The notes beneath the pieces are model-generated. The model was not told the DNA's origin, did not search any database, and was given only the letters and a program-made list of their open reading frames with translations. Position numbers and translations under genes: made by a program. Positions 50,466 to 60,128 of a stretch of DNA of 64,000 nucleotides are shown here, in pieces (the first letter of the stretch is position 1; each line of letters opens with the position of its first letter). The stretch is from positions 68,486 to 132,485 of the forward strand of contig CALCNX010000032.1 of NCBI GenBank assembly GCA_937899715.1. Reading direction: 5' to 3'. This DNA comes from an uncultured bacterium. Its GTDB lineage: Bacteria > Bacteroidota > Ignavibacteria > Kapaibacteriales > UBA4661.

Positions 50466-53327
50466 TTATGAAACCCTGCATGGAATGACAACAATAAATT
50501 CTGTTCCCGCTCCAATGGTACTCCGGCAGGTGATTGTGCCTTGGTGCGCTTGGACGGCTTGCTTCACAATAGCCAATCCCAGACCGGTACCGGATATATT
50601 TCCGACATTGCTTGCTCGGTAAAATGGTTCAAAAAGGTGGCGCAAATCTTCGTCGGAAATACCAATCCCACTATCTTTCACCGATAGTCGTACAGCGCTT
50701 TGTCCATCTTTGCTGCCTTTGGTTCCATCACTGCTCCCACCACCATCAGGCATAAAGTGAATACGGAATTCAATCGGTATATCTTTCGGCGAATACTTCA
50801 GTGCATTAGAAAGAAGATTGGTCAGAATATGGCGAAGGAGCTTTTCATCCAGCCAGAGAAATTTCGGCAACCCACCGGTGATGCGAGCAACAATGCGGTG
50901 TTCGTTCTCCGGTACGATTTCAAAGCCATTGATGACATTCTCACACAGTTTAGAAAGGTTGATAGAGGACGGTGCAAAATCAAGCCCTTTGGCATCGGCT
51001 TTGCCCAGATAGAGTACATCTTCCAGTAGATGCGACATTGTGTCCACTGCTTGCAGAATATCGTGCAGATACTCGGTCTGCTTTTCCGGTACAAGACGCT
51101 CACGCAAGCGCTCCAGTAACTCCGCTGAGGCACGAATGGTTGTAAGCGGTGTACGAAATTCATGCGAGACCATTACGACAAAACGAGACTTAAGCGCACT
51201 CAGTTCACGTTCCTGCTCAAGCGCCCGTTTTACCTCATCTTCAGCCTGCTTTCGTACACTGATGTCACGGGAATATATCACAGCACCAGTAATATCGCCA
51301 TGCTCATCAATGATGGGGTTAAATGAAATTTCATAATCGGCAACCAATTCCTCAATCTCATAGCGCAGATGCTTCGTAAAACGGTCGCCTATGAGAACAG
51401 TGTCATAAAAACCTTTCCACTCATCGGAAGACGCACCCGGCATCAGGTATAAAGAATTCATCCCTAACTTCGCTTCGCGGTAGTTATTGTACACCGTTAG
51501 AAGCGAGTAGCAAGCCGCGTTCATAGCGGTCAAGCAATAGTTACGGTCAATAGACCAAATCGCGTCGTTGGTGCTTTCAATGAGCGTCTTGAGGTTGCTT
51601 TGGCTAGAACGAAGCTGCTTATTTGCCTCCTCAAGTTGTTGTGTACGGTCTTGGACGCGCTCTTCAAGCGTAAGATTGAGTGCACGAATTTGCTGGTCTG
51701 TCACTTTTCGCTCAGTAATATCCCACACTGTACCAAAAAGTGCGGTTGTGTTGCCGTCCGCATCTGTTACCGGCTTGACCCGAACATCCAGCCAACGCAG
51801 AGAACCATTGCGAAGAATACGTACTTCTTCTTGAAGCATTTCCTGATGATGCACAGCCCGATTCAAGCCTTCACGTACAATGGATTTATCTAAAGGATGT
51901 ACAATTTCAAGAAAACCTCTCCCGTCAAATGGCGTGGCATTGCGCTGTACGCCCAATATGCGGTAAAGTTCGTCCGACCACTCCATTGCATTATTTGTCA
52001 AATCTACATACCAACTGCCAAGATGCGCCATACGCTGTGCTTCGGCAAGACTTTCCTCACTGCGCTGCAGCTTTTCTGCGAGTTTTTTTTGTTCGCTGAT
52101 GTCGCGGGCGATAGCTACAAAATGCGATGGTGCACCGTCATCATCGCGCACGAGCGAGGTGATAACGTTAAACCAGAGCCACGTACCATTACGATGATGA
52201 ACGCGCAATTCCAAATTCGATCCCTCGTTTTCACCTCGTGCGCCTCGCATCATCAGTTCGCCAAGATAAGCGTAGTGCTCAGGATGAAGAAACATCTGAA
52301 AATTTTTCCCGACGACTTCCTCTGAAGCAAAGCCAAGAGCGGTCTGGAATGTATTGGAAGCAAAGGTAATTGTACCATCAAAAGCAACCGTAGCGATAAT
52401 AGCATTGGTGTTATCAATGATATTGCGCAGACGTGTTTCGCTTTCCTGAAGCGCTTTTGATTGAAGTCGGCGCTCGGTAATATCCCGTACTGTTCCGAAG
52501 AGCTTGACGACTTCACCAGATGCACTCTTGAGTGCTTTACCACGTGCTTCTTGGTAACGCGATATGCCGTCCCGCCCGATAATACGAGCTTCCATTTTGT
52601 AAGGTGTACCGACACGTATTGCTTCCTCAAGAATGCCCGTAACCCGCATCTTGTCTTCCTCAGAAACCATCGTCATATATGCTTCTAAGGTTGGCGACTG
52701 CGATTGTGGCTCCATGCCAAAAAGCCGAAAGGTTTCATCCGACCATCTGATTTCTTGTGAAGGAATATCAAATTCCCAACTCCCGATATTGGCGATATGC
52801 TGTGCCTCTTCCAGCATGGCTTTGTGGTTGCGAAGGTCTTCTTCAATAGCTTTTCGTCGGGAAATATCGGTGATGCGCGTCACGCGGATAAAGTGGTCAC
52901 CGACGCGGAGACGCTTTGCCAAATGCGCGGCCCAGAAGATACGCCCTGTGAGCGTTTTGTACTCAAGTTCAGCATAAATCACGCCTTCGGTTTGGAGTTC
53001 CAATGACCGCTTGCGAAGCTCCTCAGCGCTCAAAGGAATTACCCGTAGCCTCACGCCACTCATGCCCACAAGAGACTGTTTTGTGGGTGCTTCAAAGAGT
53101 TCTATTGCTGGCTGATTGCACTCTATAATAAGCGAATCGTCCTCATCGGTGGATAGAAAAAGTGCATCAGTGGAGGACTCAAAGACAGCACGAAAAAGGT
53201 CGTCGCTGTCCGTAGATAACGGCACAGCTGCTGAATTTGCTGTCGCAGCGGAAGGTGAGGCTCTGTGCATCATAAACACGGTGAAAAATAAAACAGCAAA
53301 TCCGAAAAATATAAAGAGATTCAGCAA
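50466..53327 (-). CDS. Multi-PAS sensor histidine kinase
   Basis: 953 aa. One N-terminal membrane segment (LFIFFGFAVLFFTVFMM), then five PAS/PAC units near residues 45-165, 170-290, 295-415, 420-545 and 565-690 (for example EAQHIANIGSWEFDIPSQEI and EAQRMAHLGSWYVDLTNNAM). HisKA has the HEFRTPL box and the HATPase has SNALKYSPK and DSGIGISDED. The PAS units may bind flavin, haem or nothing; no ligand is evident. Probable operon with the heptose adenylyltransferase upstream (26 bp) and the REC-kinase downstream. Confidence 0.93.
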   Translation of the reverse strand: MLNLFIFFGFAVLFFTVFMMHRASPSAATANSAAVPLSTDSDDLFRAVFESSTDALFLSTDEDDSLIIECNQPAIELFEAPTKQSLVGMSGVRLRVIPLSAEELRKRSLELQTEGVIYAELEYKTLTGRIFWAAHLAKRLRVGDHFIRVTRITDISRRKAIEEDLRNHKAMLEEAQHIANIGSWEFDIPSQEIRWSDETFRLFGMEPQSQSPTLEAYMTMVSEEDKMRVTGILEEAIRVGTPYKMEARIIGRDGISRYQEARGKALKSASGEVVKLFGTVRDITERRLQSKALQESETRLRNIIDNTNAIIATVAFDGTITFASNTFQTALGFASEEVVGKNFQMFLHPEHYAYLGELMMRGARGENEGSNLELRVHHRNGTWLWFNVITSLVRDDDGAPSHFVAIARDISEQKKLAEKLQRSEESLAEAQRMAHLGSWYVDLTNNAMEWSDELYRILGVQRNATPFDGRGFLEIVHPLDKSIVREGLNRAVHHQEMLQEEVRILRNGSLRWLDVRVKPVTDADGNTTALFGTVWDITERKVTDQQIRALNLTLEERVQDRTQQLEEANKQLRSSQSNLKTLIESTNDAIWSIDRNYCLTAMNAACYSLLTVYNNYREAKLGMNSLYLMPGASSDEWKGFYDTVLIGDRFTKHLRYEIEELVADYEISFNPIIDEHGDITGAVIYSRDISVRKQAEDEVKRALEQERELSALKSRFVVMVSHEFRTPLTTIRASAELLERLRERLVPEKQTEYLHDILQAVDTMSHLLEDVLYLGKADAKGLDFAPSSINLSKLCENVINGFEIVPENEHRIVARITGGLPKFLWLDEKLLRHILTNLLSNALKYSPKDIPIEFRIHFMPDGGGSSDGTKGSKDGQSAVRLSVKDSGIGISDEDLRHLFEPFYRASNVGNISGTGLGLAIVKQAVQAHQGTITCRSTIGAGTEFIVVIPCRVS

Positions 53328-53353
53328 TGAAAGCCTTCAACAGCCGCAATACG

Positions 53354-53827
53354 TTATGCGTGAATGCGTTCTATGATACTTGTTGTGGATTTCCCCTCCA
53401 CAAACGGTATCACCTCCACCCGCCCACCGTGAGAACGCACCACATCAGCACCGACGATTGTTTCCGGCGTATAGTCGCCGCCTTTCACCAGAACATTTGG
53501 CAACAATTCAGAAATAAGGTCAAATGGGGTGTCTTCATCGAAAATGCACGTGTAATCTACTGCAAGAAGCGCCGAAAGTACTGCGGCACGGTCACGTTGC
53601 GAATTAACAGGACGCTCCACGCCACCACTCTTTCCCTTCAGACGGCGCACCGAATCGTCGCTATTCACCCCCACAATAAGAACGTCCCCCAGCTTTTTTG
53701 CAGCCTCCAGATATGTTGTATGACCAACGTGCAGAATATCAAAACAGCCGTTTGTAAAGACAAGTGTTTTGCCTTGCTTGCGTAATTCGGTGGAAAGCCT
53801 TTGGGCGAGGATGCGTGAAAGCAGCAT
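53354..53827 (-). CDS. rfaE2: D-glycero-beta-D-manno-heptose-1-phosphate adenylyltransferase (RfaE2)
   Basis: 157 aa, a stand-alone nucleotidyltransferase. The HxGH motif (NGCFDILHVGHTTYLEAA), VNSDDSVRRLKG and the C-terminal KSTTSIIERI are characteristic. It makes ADP-heptose for LPS core. The kinase half (RfaE1) is not adjacent. It is first of a short run leading into the five-PAS kinase gene. The epimerase for the next step is encoded upstream, at 55703. Confidence 0.94.
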   Translation of the reverse strand: MLLSRILAQRLSTELRKQGKTLVFTNGCFDILHVGHTTYLEAAKKLGDVLIVGVNSDDSVRRLKGKSGGVERPVNSQRDRAAVLSALLAVDYTCIFDEDTPFDLISELLPNVLVKGGDYTPETIVGADVVRSHGGRVEVIPFVEGKSTTSIIERIHA

Positions 53828-53883
53828 AAAATCAATACCAATGTAAAAAAAAATTCATTGGAAAGCATTAGGATAAAAACTTC

Positions 53884-53935
53884 AAATGTCTGTGCTACCG
53901 CAAGAGTACGGCGACACAGACATTTGCATTATAGG
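53884..53935 (-). terminator. Terminator of the ATP synthase operon
   Basis: On the minus strand AAATGTCTGTG and CACAGACATTT pair around a 30-nt loop that itself contains CGCCGTAC-type pairing, followed by a T-containing tail (gaagttttta). Confidence 0.6.
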
Positions 53936-53957
53936 CGTATAACCAAAAAGCGAGGCG

Positions 53958-54845
53958 TTATGCCTGACGCAATGCCTCTGCACCGCCAACAACTTCAAGA
54001 ATTTCGGTCGTAATCGCTGCTTGGCGAAGTTTGTTGTAAGTGAGCGTGAGGCTGCGGTTGAGTTCTTTAGCATTGCGAGTAGCATTTTCCATTGCTATCA
54101 TCCGTGCCGCTTGCTCGGCAGCGTTGGATTCCAACATTGCCCGCCAGACCTGCATATTGAGGTGTTTAGGCAAAATACCGTTCAATACTTCCATTTGCGA
54201 TGGCTCGTAAATGTACTCTACGTTGAAAGTTTTTTCTGCTTTTTTTGCAGCATTTTCGGGTGCAATTGGCAAGAAGTCGTGTATAGTTACCTCTTGCTTG
54301 GAAATAGAGCGAAATTCATTGACAATAATTTGCACTTTATCATACTCGCCCTTCAAAAAACCATTGACCGCCACACGACTGATTGCCTGTGCTTGCGAAA
54401 ATTCCAATTTCTGGAATACGCCCGGAAACTTCGCATCAATCGTTACCTCACGGCGACTGAAAAAGTCCGTGGAGCGCTTGCCGATGGTGATAAGATGCAC
54501 AGTTGCCGCAGGGTATTCTTTTGCCAGTGCTTTGAGTTGGTTCTGCGCATTACGGATAAGATTCGCATTGAAACCACCGCACAAGCCTCGGTCGGCACTG
54601 ACGACGATGAGTGCAATGTTACGCACGTCCTTGCGCTGCTCAAAAAGCGGACTCGTGAGGTTTTCTTGGTCTTCCGCCAAAAGCGTAATCGTGCTGGAAA
54701 GTTTTTCCGCATATGGACGCGCAGACATGATGTTAGCTTGTGCGCGGCGCATCTTCGCCACGGCGACCATTTTCATTGCGGAGGTGATTTTGGCAATGTT
54801 CTTCACAGAACCAATGCGAGTGCGAATATCACGAAGTGTTGCCAT
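53958..54845 (-). CDS. atpG: ATP synthase F1 gamma subunit
   Basis: 295 aa central-stalk subunit. The N-terminal helix ATLRDIRTRIGSVKNIAKIT, VVSADRGLCGGFNANLIR and the C-terminal MIAMENATRNAKELNRSLTL (shown in part ATRNAKELNRSLTL) are standard. It is separated from atpA by an epimerase, YciI-like and RidA genes and a 112-bp gap rich in attacgaa repeats. Confidence 0.97.
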   Translation of the reverse strand: MATLRDIRTRIGSVKNIAKITSAMKMVAVAKMRRAQANIMSARPYAEKLSSTITLLAEDQENLTSPLFEQRKDVRNIALIVVSADRGLCGGFNANLIRNAQNQLKALAKEYPAATVHLITIGKRSTDFFSRREVTIDAKFPGVFQKLEFSQAQAISRVAVNGFLKGEYDKVQIIVNEFRSISKQEVTIHDFLPIAPENAAKKAEKTFNVEYIYEPSQMEVLNGILPKHLNMQVWRAMLESNAAEQAARMIAMENATRNAKELNRSLTLTYNKLRQAAITTEILEVVGGAEALRQA

Positions 54846-54957
54846 ATTTTAATTACGAATGAGGAATTACGAGTTACGAATTTCTTATGCTATACGAAAA
54901 GGCTTTTATTGAAAACGAATGAAGATATGCGCGGTTGTAGCGCTCTGCTCACTCATA
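54846..54957. other. Intergenic stretch with short direct repeats between ridA and atpG
   Basis: Contains repeated attacgaa/ttacga motifs (attacgaat, attacgagtt, acgaatttc) just before atpG on the minus strand. No ORF or hairpin is evident. Confidence 0.4.
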
Positions 54958-55398
54958 CTAATTCGTCATATCTTTTTCGATAAATGCATCTGCTTCAATT
55001 TCTACCAGCATAGCGGGGTCTATTAGTCGGCTAATTTCAATCATTGACGTGGCAGGTAGAATCTCATGAAAGAACTCGCCATGCGCTTTACCGATGCGTT
55101 CCCAGTCGTCAATGTTGGTAACGAAAATACGTGTTCGCACGACATCTCGCAGCGACGCGCCTGCTTTTTGCAAAGCCAATTCAATATTGCGTAATGCTTG
55201 AATGGTCTGGCTGTATGGGTCGCCAACGCCGACAATCTGCCCGGTTGCGTAATCGGTTGCCGTCGTGCCTGTTACCCAAACGTGCTGCCCAATGCGGACT
55301 GCGCGGGAATAACCGACAATGGATTCCCATTTTGCGCCTGTTGCGATATTGATACGCTCCGAATTGACGCGCTCCCGTTCTGGGTTGGTTGATGTCAT
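54958..55398 (-). CDS. RidA-family enamine/imine deaminase
   Basis: 146 aa. RidA fold with HVWVTGTTATD, VVRTRIFVTNIDDW and IEISRLIDPAMLVEIEADAF; the conserved Arg (VRTRI) and Glu (EIEADAF) sit where RidA binds its substrate. It hydrolyses reactive 2-aminoacrylate-type enamines. Its start overlaps the YciI-like stop by 4 bp, so the two are translationally coupled. Confidence 0.88.
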   Translation of the reverse strand: MTSTNPERERVNSERINIATGAKWESIVGYSRAVRIGQHVWVTGTTATDYATGQIVGVGDPYSQTIQALRNIELALQKAGASLRDVVRTRIFVTNIDDWERIGKAHGEFFHEILPATSMIEISRLIDPAMLVEIEADAFIEKDMTN

Positions 55399-55688
55399 TC
55401 TATAACCGCCACTTTTACGGGATGAATTTCGATATTGTCCCAGACATTACCGATAATGTAGGGTTCAGCGGCATACCACGCATCGAAGTCGCTTTGGGTC
55501 TCGAATTGCAACACCATCGTCGAACCGACCATAGATCCTTGGTCGTTCAAAAGCGCAGCGCCTAAAATAAAACAACCACGAGCCTTCAGAGCTTTAACAC
55601 CTTCCAAATGAGCCGAACGCACAGCCATACGGCGATTCAGCGCTTCCGAATCGGTGTGGTCTTTGGCATAGACGATGTATTGCTTCAT
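55395..55688 (-). CDS. YciI-like (DGPF/YCII-related) protein
   Basis: 97 aa with the YciI pattern KQYIVYAKD...RMAVRSAHLEGVKAL... VLQFETQSDFDAWYAAEPYI. YciI-like proteins have a ferredoxin-like fold and a putative His/Asp active site; their reaction is unclear. A 4-bp overlap couples it to ridA, and it lies 14 bp after hldD. Confidence 0.9.
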   Translation of the reverse strand: MKQYIVYAKDHTDSEALNRRMAVRSAHLEGVKALKARGCFILGAALLNDQGSMVGSTMVLQFETQSDFDAWYAAEPYIIGNVWDNIEIHPVKVAVIE

Positions 55689-55702
55689 AATTGGCGAAAG
55701 AG

Positions 55703-56668
55703 TTAGAAGTGGGCGTAGTCTTTCACTAAATACTCACGAACATAGTCTTGAATAGTATCTTCAAGCGATGTAAATGGCTTTGCAATGCGTGTTTCTTGGA
55801 ATTTGCTCATATCTGCTTCGGTGAAATATTGATATTGCGCGCGCAAAGAAGTCGGCATTTCGATGTATTCAATTTTGGGCGGAAGTTCTAGTGCTGCAAA
55901 GACAGCATGAGCAAGGTCATTCCACGAGCGGGCAAGCCCAGTGCCGAGATTGTACACGCCTGAAATTTCGCCATAGCGGAGCATAGCGTACAGTGTTTCG
56001 ACGACATCTTTCACGTAAATAAAATCACGCTTTTGCTCGCCGTCGTCATAATCAGGTCGGTACGACTTGAAAAGACGAATAACACCTGTTTCCTGCACTT
56101 GACGAAATGACTTTGCAATGACGCTTGCCATCTCGCCCTTGTGATACTCATTCGGACCAAAAACATTAAAGAATTTTACGCCGACAAACTTTGATTCCAA
56201 GCCACTTCTGAGCACCCACTCGTCAAACATTTGTTTCGAGTAGCCATACATATTGAGCGGCTTGAGATTCTTTGTGCTGCGGTCGCTGTATCCGGCTTCG
56301 CCCGCGCCATAAGTGGCGGCGCTGCTTGCGTAGATAAAGCGTATGTTCCGCGCTTCGGCATATTCGGCAAGGTCGCGGCTGTAGCGGTAATTGTTTTCAA
56401 GAAGATAGTCAGCGTTTTGCTCAGTCGTGGCACTACACGCGCCCAGATGAAAAATAGCTTCGATTTCCGCTCCATACTCGCCTTCGAGAAGTTCTCTGTG
56501 AAAGGCGGATTTATGGACGACATCAAGATATTGCTTGCCGACAAGGTTCTTCCATTTTGCCGTTGTGCCAAGAGCGTCCACGATAAGAATATCGTGAACG
56601 CCTTTGTCATTAAGCATTTTGACCAAGCAACTGCCGATAAATCCGGCTCCACCGGTTACAACAATCAT
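55703..56668 (-). CDS. hldD: ADP-L-glycero-D-manno-heptose 6-epimerase
   Basis: 321 aa short-chain dehydrogenase-type epimerase. NAD(P)-binding GGAGFIGS at residues 6-13, Ser/Ala-Ala segment YASSAATYG and catalytic Tyr-Lys in MYGYSKQMFDEW. It converts ADP-D-glycero- to ADP-L-glycero-manno-heptose, the final LPS-core heptose step after RfaE2. It lies inside the atp operon, 39 bp downstream of atpA. Confidence 0.93.
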   Translation of the reverse strand: MIVVTGGAGFIGSCLVKMLNDKGVHDILIVDALGTTAKWKNLVGKQYLDVVHKSAFHRELLEGEYGAEIEAIFHLGACSATTEQNADYLLENNYRYSRDLAEYAEARNIRFIYASSAATYGAGEAGYSDRSTKNLKPLNMYGYSKQMFDEWVLRSGLESKFVGVKFFNVFGPNEYHKGEMASVIAKSFRQVQETGVIRLFKSYRPDYDDGEQKRDFIYVKDVVETLYAMLRYGEISGVYNLGTGLARSWNDLAHAVFAALELPPKIEYIEMPTSLRAQYQYFTEADMSKFQETRIAKPFTSLEDTIQDYVREYLVKDYAHF

Positions 56669-56707
56669 TGTTAGAACCTTTCTAAAAAAGCCGGAACATC
56701 TTGAGGT

Positions 56708-58261
56708 TTACAGCGTTGCCTTAAACGCCGACGAGAAGTCTTTCAAGATTTCCTGCAACTTGCTCTCAATCTCAGCATTCAACTCGGCTTTGTCTGCAAT
56801 CAAATTGAGCAGATCTTTATGGCGAACATCCATCCGCTCAAAAAGCTCCTGCTCAAAGCGCTTGCAAGCATCTTTCGGAAGTTCGTCCAGATAGCCGTTA
56901 TTGACTGCGTAAATAATCGTTACTTGGCGCTCTACCGGAAAAGGCGAATATTGATTCTGCTTCAAAATTTCGTTCACGCGCTCACCACGACGAAGCTGCT
57001 GTTGCGTCGCTTTGTCCAAGTCAGAACCAAAACGAGCAAATGCCTCCAATGCACGGTATGCAGCTTGGTCAAGACGGAGCGTACCGGAGAGTTTTTTCAT
57101 TGCTTTGTTCTGTGCATTGCCACCCACACGAGATACCGAAATACCAACATTCAAAGCCGGACGAACGTTCGCATTGAAAAGGTTGGATTCCAGATAAATC
57201 TGCCCATCGGTAATCGAAATAACGTTTGTCGGAATATATGCCGATACGTCGCCTGCTTGCGTCTCAATGATGGGAAGCGCTGTAAGCGAGCCGGCACCTT
57301 TTTCATCAGACATTTTTGCAGCGCGTTCCAAAAGGCGGCTGTGGAGATAGAATACATCGCCCGGATACGCCTCGCGTCCCGGCGGGCGGCGCAGAAGCAA
57401 CGACACCTGACGATAGGAAGCTGCCTGCTTGGACAAGTCATCATAAATCACCAGTGCGTGTTTGCCGTTGTCGCGGAAGAATTCGCCCATAGCAGTTCCT
57501 GCATATGGCGCAACAAACTGAAGCGGTGCGGGTTCGGAAGCATTCGCCGCTACAATAATCGTATATTCCATTGCGCCTTGTTCCCGGAGAACACCAAGAA
57601 CGTTTGCAACTGTGGAGGCTTTCTGTCCGATAGCAACATAGATGCAATAGACAGGCTCAATACCACGCGCTTTTGCTTCGGCGGAGTGTGTATATTTTTG
57701 GTTAATGATTGCATCAAGAGCAACTGTTGTTTTACCGGTCTGGCGGTCGCCGATAATAAGTTCGCGCTGTCCACGCCCAATCGGAATCAAGGCATCAATC
57801 GCTTTAATACCCGTTTGGAGCGGTTGCTTTACGGACTGACGGTCAATAACGCCCGGAGCTTTGCGCTCAAGTGGGATAAATTTACCTTTAGTGTCAATCG
57901 GCGCACCACCATCAATGGCGATACCAAGCGGGTTCACAACCCTGCCAAGCATTTCATTTCCAACGGGTACCGAAGCAACACGTCCTGTACGCTTAACGGT
58001 ATCGCCCTCGCGGACAAGGGTGTCATTGCCAAAAAGTACCACACCCACGTTATCCTCTTCGAGGTTGAGCGCCATGCCCATTACACCGTTGGGGAACTCC
58101 AGAAGCTCCGCAGCCATACAATTGGAAAGCCCGTACACGCGGGCAACACCGTCACCGACTTGCAAGACGGTGCCGACTTCATAGACATCTACTTCTTTGT
58201 CGAAACTCGTCAGTTGCTGGCGAAGTATCGTCGAGATTTCATCAGGGCGAACTGCTGTCAT
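56708..58261 (-). CDS. atpA: ATP synthase F1 alpha subunit
   Basis: 517 aa. Walker A GDRQTGKT at residues 171-178, alpha-subunit signature region VGISVSRVGGNAQ and the usual N-terminal barrel (VGDGVARVYGLSNCMAAELL). Located between a YfiR-like gene and hldD. The beta and epsilon subunits (atpD/atpC) are not in this window, as is common in this phylum. Confidence 0.98.
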   Translation of the reverse strand: MTAVRPDEISTILRQQLTSFDKEVDVYEVGTVLQVGDGVARVYGLSNCMAAELLEFPNGVMGMALNLEEDNVGVVLFGNDTLVREGDTVKRTGRVASVPVGNEMLGRVVNPLGIAIDGGAPIDTKGKFIPLERKAPGVIDRQSVKQPLQTGIKAIDALIPIGRGQRELIIGDRQTGKTTVALDAIINQKYTHSAEAKARGIEPVYCIYVAIGQKASTVANVLGVLREQGAMEYTIIVAANASEPAPLQFVAPYAGTAMGEFFRDNGKHALVIYDDLSKQAASYRQVSLLLRRPPGREAYPGDVFYLHSRLLERAAKMSDEKGAGSLTALPIIETQAGDVSAYIPTNVISITDGQIYLESNLFNANVRPALNVGISVSRVGGNAQNKAMKKLSGTLRLDQAAYRALEAFARFGSDLDKATQQQLRRGERVNEILKQNQYSPFPVERQVTIIYAVNNGYLDELPKDACKRFEQELFERMDVRHKDLLNLIADKAELNAEIESKLQEILKDFSSAFKATL

Positions 58262-58334
58262 AGTTCAAACCTTTGTTACAATATTGAGAATGAGTAATTA
58301 GTTTATGTTCGTAGTTATTCTTAGCGAAGCGCTA

Positions 58335-58841
58335 TTAGCGAAGCCGCATCAGTTCTGCTGCATCTTGCCGTTCAGTTTTGAGACGATCGGGGTTTACGAC
58401 TACTTTCGGAGCATCATTTACGACATCAAGTGCAATAGAAATGTCGCCGTTGCGCGTTTGGTTCGGTATGCCCGAGATGGAGAGAATTCCATTGGTCTTG
58501 CAAAATTCTTTTACTGCGCGAAGGTCGCCGCCAGGGGCAAGATAAATTACGTTTGCACCCACACCGACAGTTGCGAGTTGCGGAGCTTTTGCTGCGCTTG
58601 CTTTCATGCCCATGCTATTAAACGCATCTACAAGGTCATCTTTTACGTCTGCAGGAGTTGCATCTCCAAAGACAATGACGACTTTGATGCCATCCTTCGG
58701 TATAGTTTTGTCATAGCCGAATACTTTTTTGAAAAATCGCGCTTGTACCGGAATCGGCACAGGCATATCCTGAGCGGAAAGTCCTTGGGTTGCAATGACC
58801 AATGCAAGAACGCAGGTCGCTATTAAGCGCAATTGTTTCAT
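58335..58841 (-). CDS. Exported YfiR/DUF4154-like protein
   Basis: 168 aa with signal peptide CVLALVIATQGLSAQ, then a YfiR-type core: ARFFKKVFGYDKTI, IKVVIVFGD, DISIALDVVNDAPKVVVNPDRLKTE and a C-terminal ELMRLR. In Pseudomonas YfiR periplasmically represses the diguanylate cyclase YfiN; no cyclase is nearby, so the role here is unknown. It lies between atpA and atpH on the same strand, a place where atp operons normally have no gene. ATG 58841 gives the correct signal peptide. Confidence 0.72.
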   Translation of the reverse strand: MKQLRLIATCVLALVIATQGLSAQDMPVPIPVQARFFKKVFGYDKTIPKDGIKVVIVFGDATPADVKDDLVDAFNSMGMKASAAKAPQLATVGVGANVIYLAPGGDLRAVKEFCKTNGILSISGIPNQTRNGDISIALDVVNDAPKVVVNPDRLKTERQDAAELMRLR

Positions 58842-58927
58842 AACGGTTTCACACAGACGTTTTCTACGCACGGAGAGAGTGAAAAACGCACTAAATCTTG
58901 AGATGCGTTACCACTTTCTTCAGCAGT

Positions 58928-59479
58928 TTAGTTCATTGCGCCTTCAAGCAAGCGTTTTTTAAGCAATACCAGTTGTTGTTTGATACTACCGTCCATCATA
59001 CTGTCGCCGACCTTGACCGTAAAGCCGCCAATGAGCGCCGAATTGACGCTGTAATGTGCTTGTGCTTTCTTACCGATCTGCGCCTCGAGTTTTTTCACAA
59101 GAGCATCTTTTTGCGCATTGTCCAACTCAATAGCAGAAACGATTTCTACTGGCAAGATGTTACTTTCCTTGTTGTAAAGCGCCTCAAAAGAATCAATAAT
59201 ATCAGCAAGCTCGGCAACGCGATTCTTTTGCACGAGCAAGGAAAGGAAGTTCTTAGTGATTGGTGCTAAAGCAGCTTTTTCGCCAATGGCTTTAAGCGCC
59301 GTGTCTTTTTGCGTGGCTTTGATAACAGGACTTGTTACAAAAAGCTCGAAATCACGCGAATCTTTGAGCATAGAGCGCAAACCGCGAGCATCGCCGATAA
59401 TTGTTTCGAGAGCGCCTGCTTGCTTGGCTTGGCGAAAGAGTGCCGTTGCATAGCGCGTGGCAACACGAGATTGAGGCAT
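58928..59479 (-). CDS. atpH: ATP synthase delta subunit
   Basis: 183 aa peripheral-stalk subunit. ATRYATALFRQAKQAGAL at the N-terminus and VNSALIGGFTVKVGDSMMDGSI at the C-terminus are typical. It lies 33 bp after atpF and 86 bp before the YfiR-like gene. Confidence 0.96.
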   Translation of the reverse strand: MPQSRVATRYATALFRQAKQAGALETIIGDARGLRSMLKDSRDFELFVTSPVIKATQKDTALKAIGEKAALAPITKNFLSLLVQKNRVAELADIIDSFEALYNKESNILPVEIVSAIELDNAQKDALVKKLEAQIGKKAQAHYSVNSALIGGFTVKVGDSMMDGSIKQQLVLLKKRLLEGAMN

Positions 59480-59512
59480 AACGTTTTTCTTTTGAGTGAT
59501 TCTCTGTAAGTA

Positions 59513-60013
59513 TTAGTTTTTCACTTTTTGCAGGTCGTCAATAAAGCCGTCAACGACTTTTTTCTGCCCAGCTGCATCCAGTTTTTCCTTCAAAATCTTT
59601 TCGGTTGCCATCACAACGAGGTTCGAGACCTCTTCGCGGAGTGATTGCATTGCAGATTGCTTCTCGCGTTCGATTTCCGCACGGGCTTCAGCAATTTTTT
59701 GTTCTTTTACTTTTTCTGCTTCTTGCAAAGCCGATTGAACTTTCGCTTGTGCTTCTGCGCGTCCTTGGCGAACGATTTCGCTCATTTCTTGTTGAGCCTT
59801 TGCGAGTTTCGCTTCGTTTTCCTTCATCATGCGCTCTGCATCAGCACTTGCTTTTTCGGCGCGGGATATGGAGTCTTCGATAGATTTCTCACGCTCAGAA
59901 AGTGCGTTGGTGATGGGTTTCCACGCGAATTTGCCCAAAATTAGTGCGAAAATGCTAAAATTAACAATTGTCCAGATAATAAGTCCGGGCGAGACGCTCA
60001 GTACGGAATCCAT
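59513..60013 (-). CDS. atpF: ATP synthase F0 b subunit
   Basis: 166 aa. One N-terminal membrane helix (LIIWTIVNFSIFALILGKFA) followed by a long charged coiled coil (residues about 40-160) ending in DGFIDDLQKVKN. ATG 60013 is preferred; the longer frame to 60082 adds 23 residues outside family length. It is preceded by a hairpin after atpE. Confidence 0.96.
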   Translation of the reverse strand: MDSVLSVSPGLIIWTIVNFSIFALILGKFAWKPITNALSEREKSIEDSISRAEKASADAERMMKENEAKLAKAQQEMSEIVRQGRAEAQAKVQSALQEAEKVKEQKIAEARAEIEREKQSAMQSLREEVSNLVVMATEKILKEKLDAAGQKKVVDGFIDDLQKVKN

Positions 60014-60128
60014 AATGGTTAAAAATTTCTGTGAAACAATGTTGTTCTTGTAGTTGAGATTTTGCAAAAACCTTATCAGCAATAAGACTTTTGCACAACC
60101 TCATCTCTAAAGTAGCAAGGGAAAAAGA

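Noticed and set aside
56819..58297. Plus-strand 492-aa ORF opposite atpA
   Set aside because: Antisense to a highly conserved gene; its composition is that of a complementary-frame artefact.
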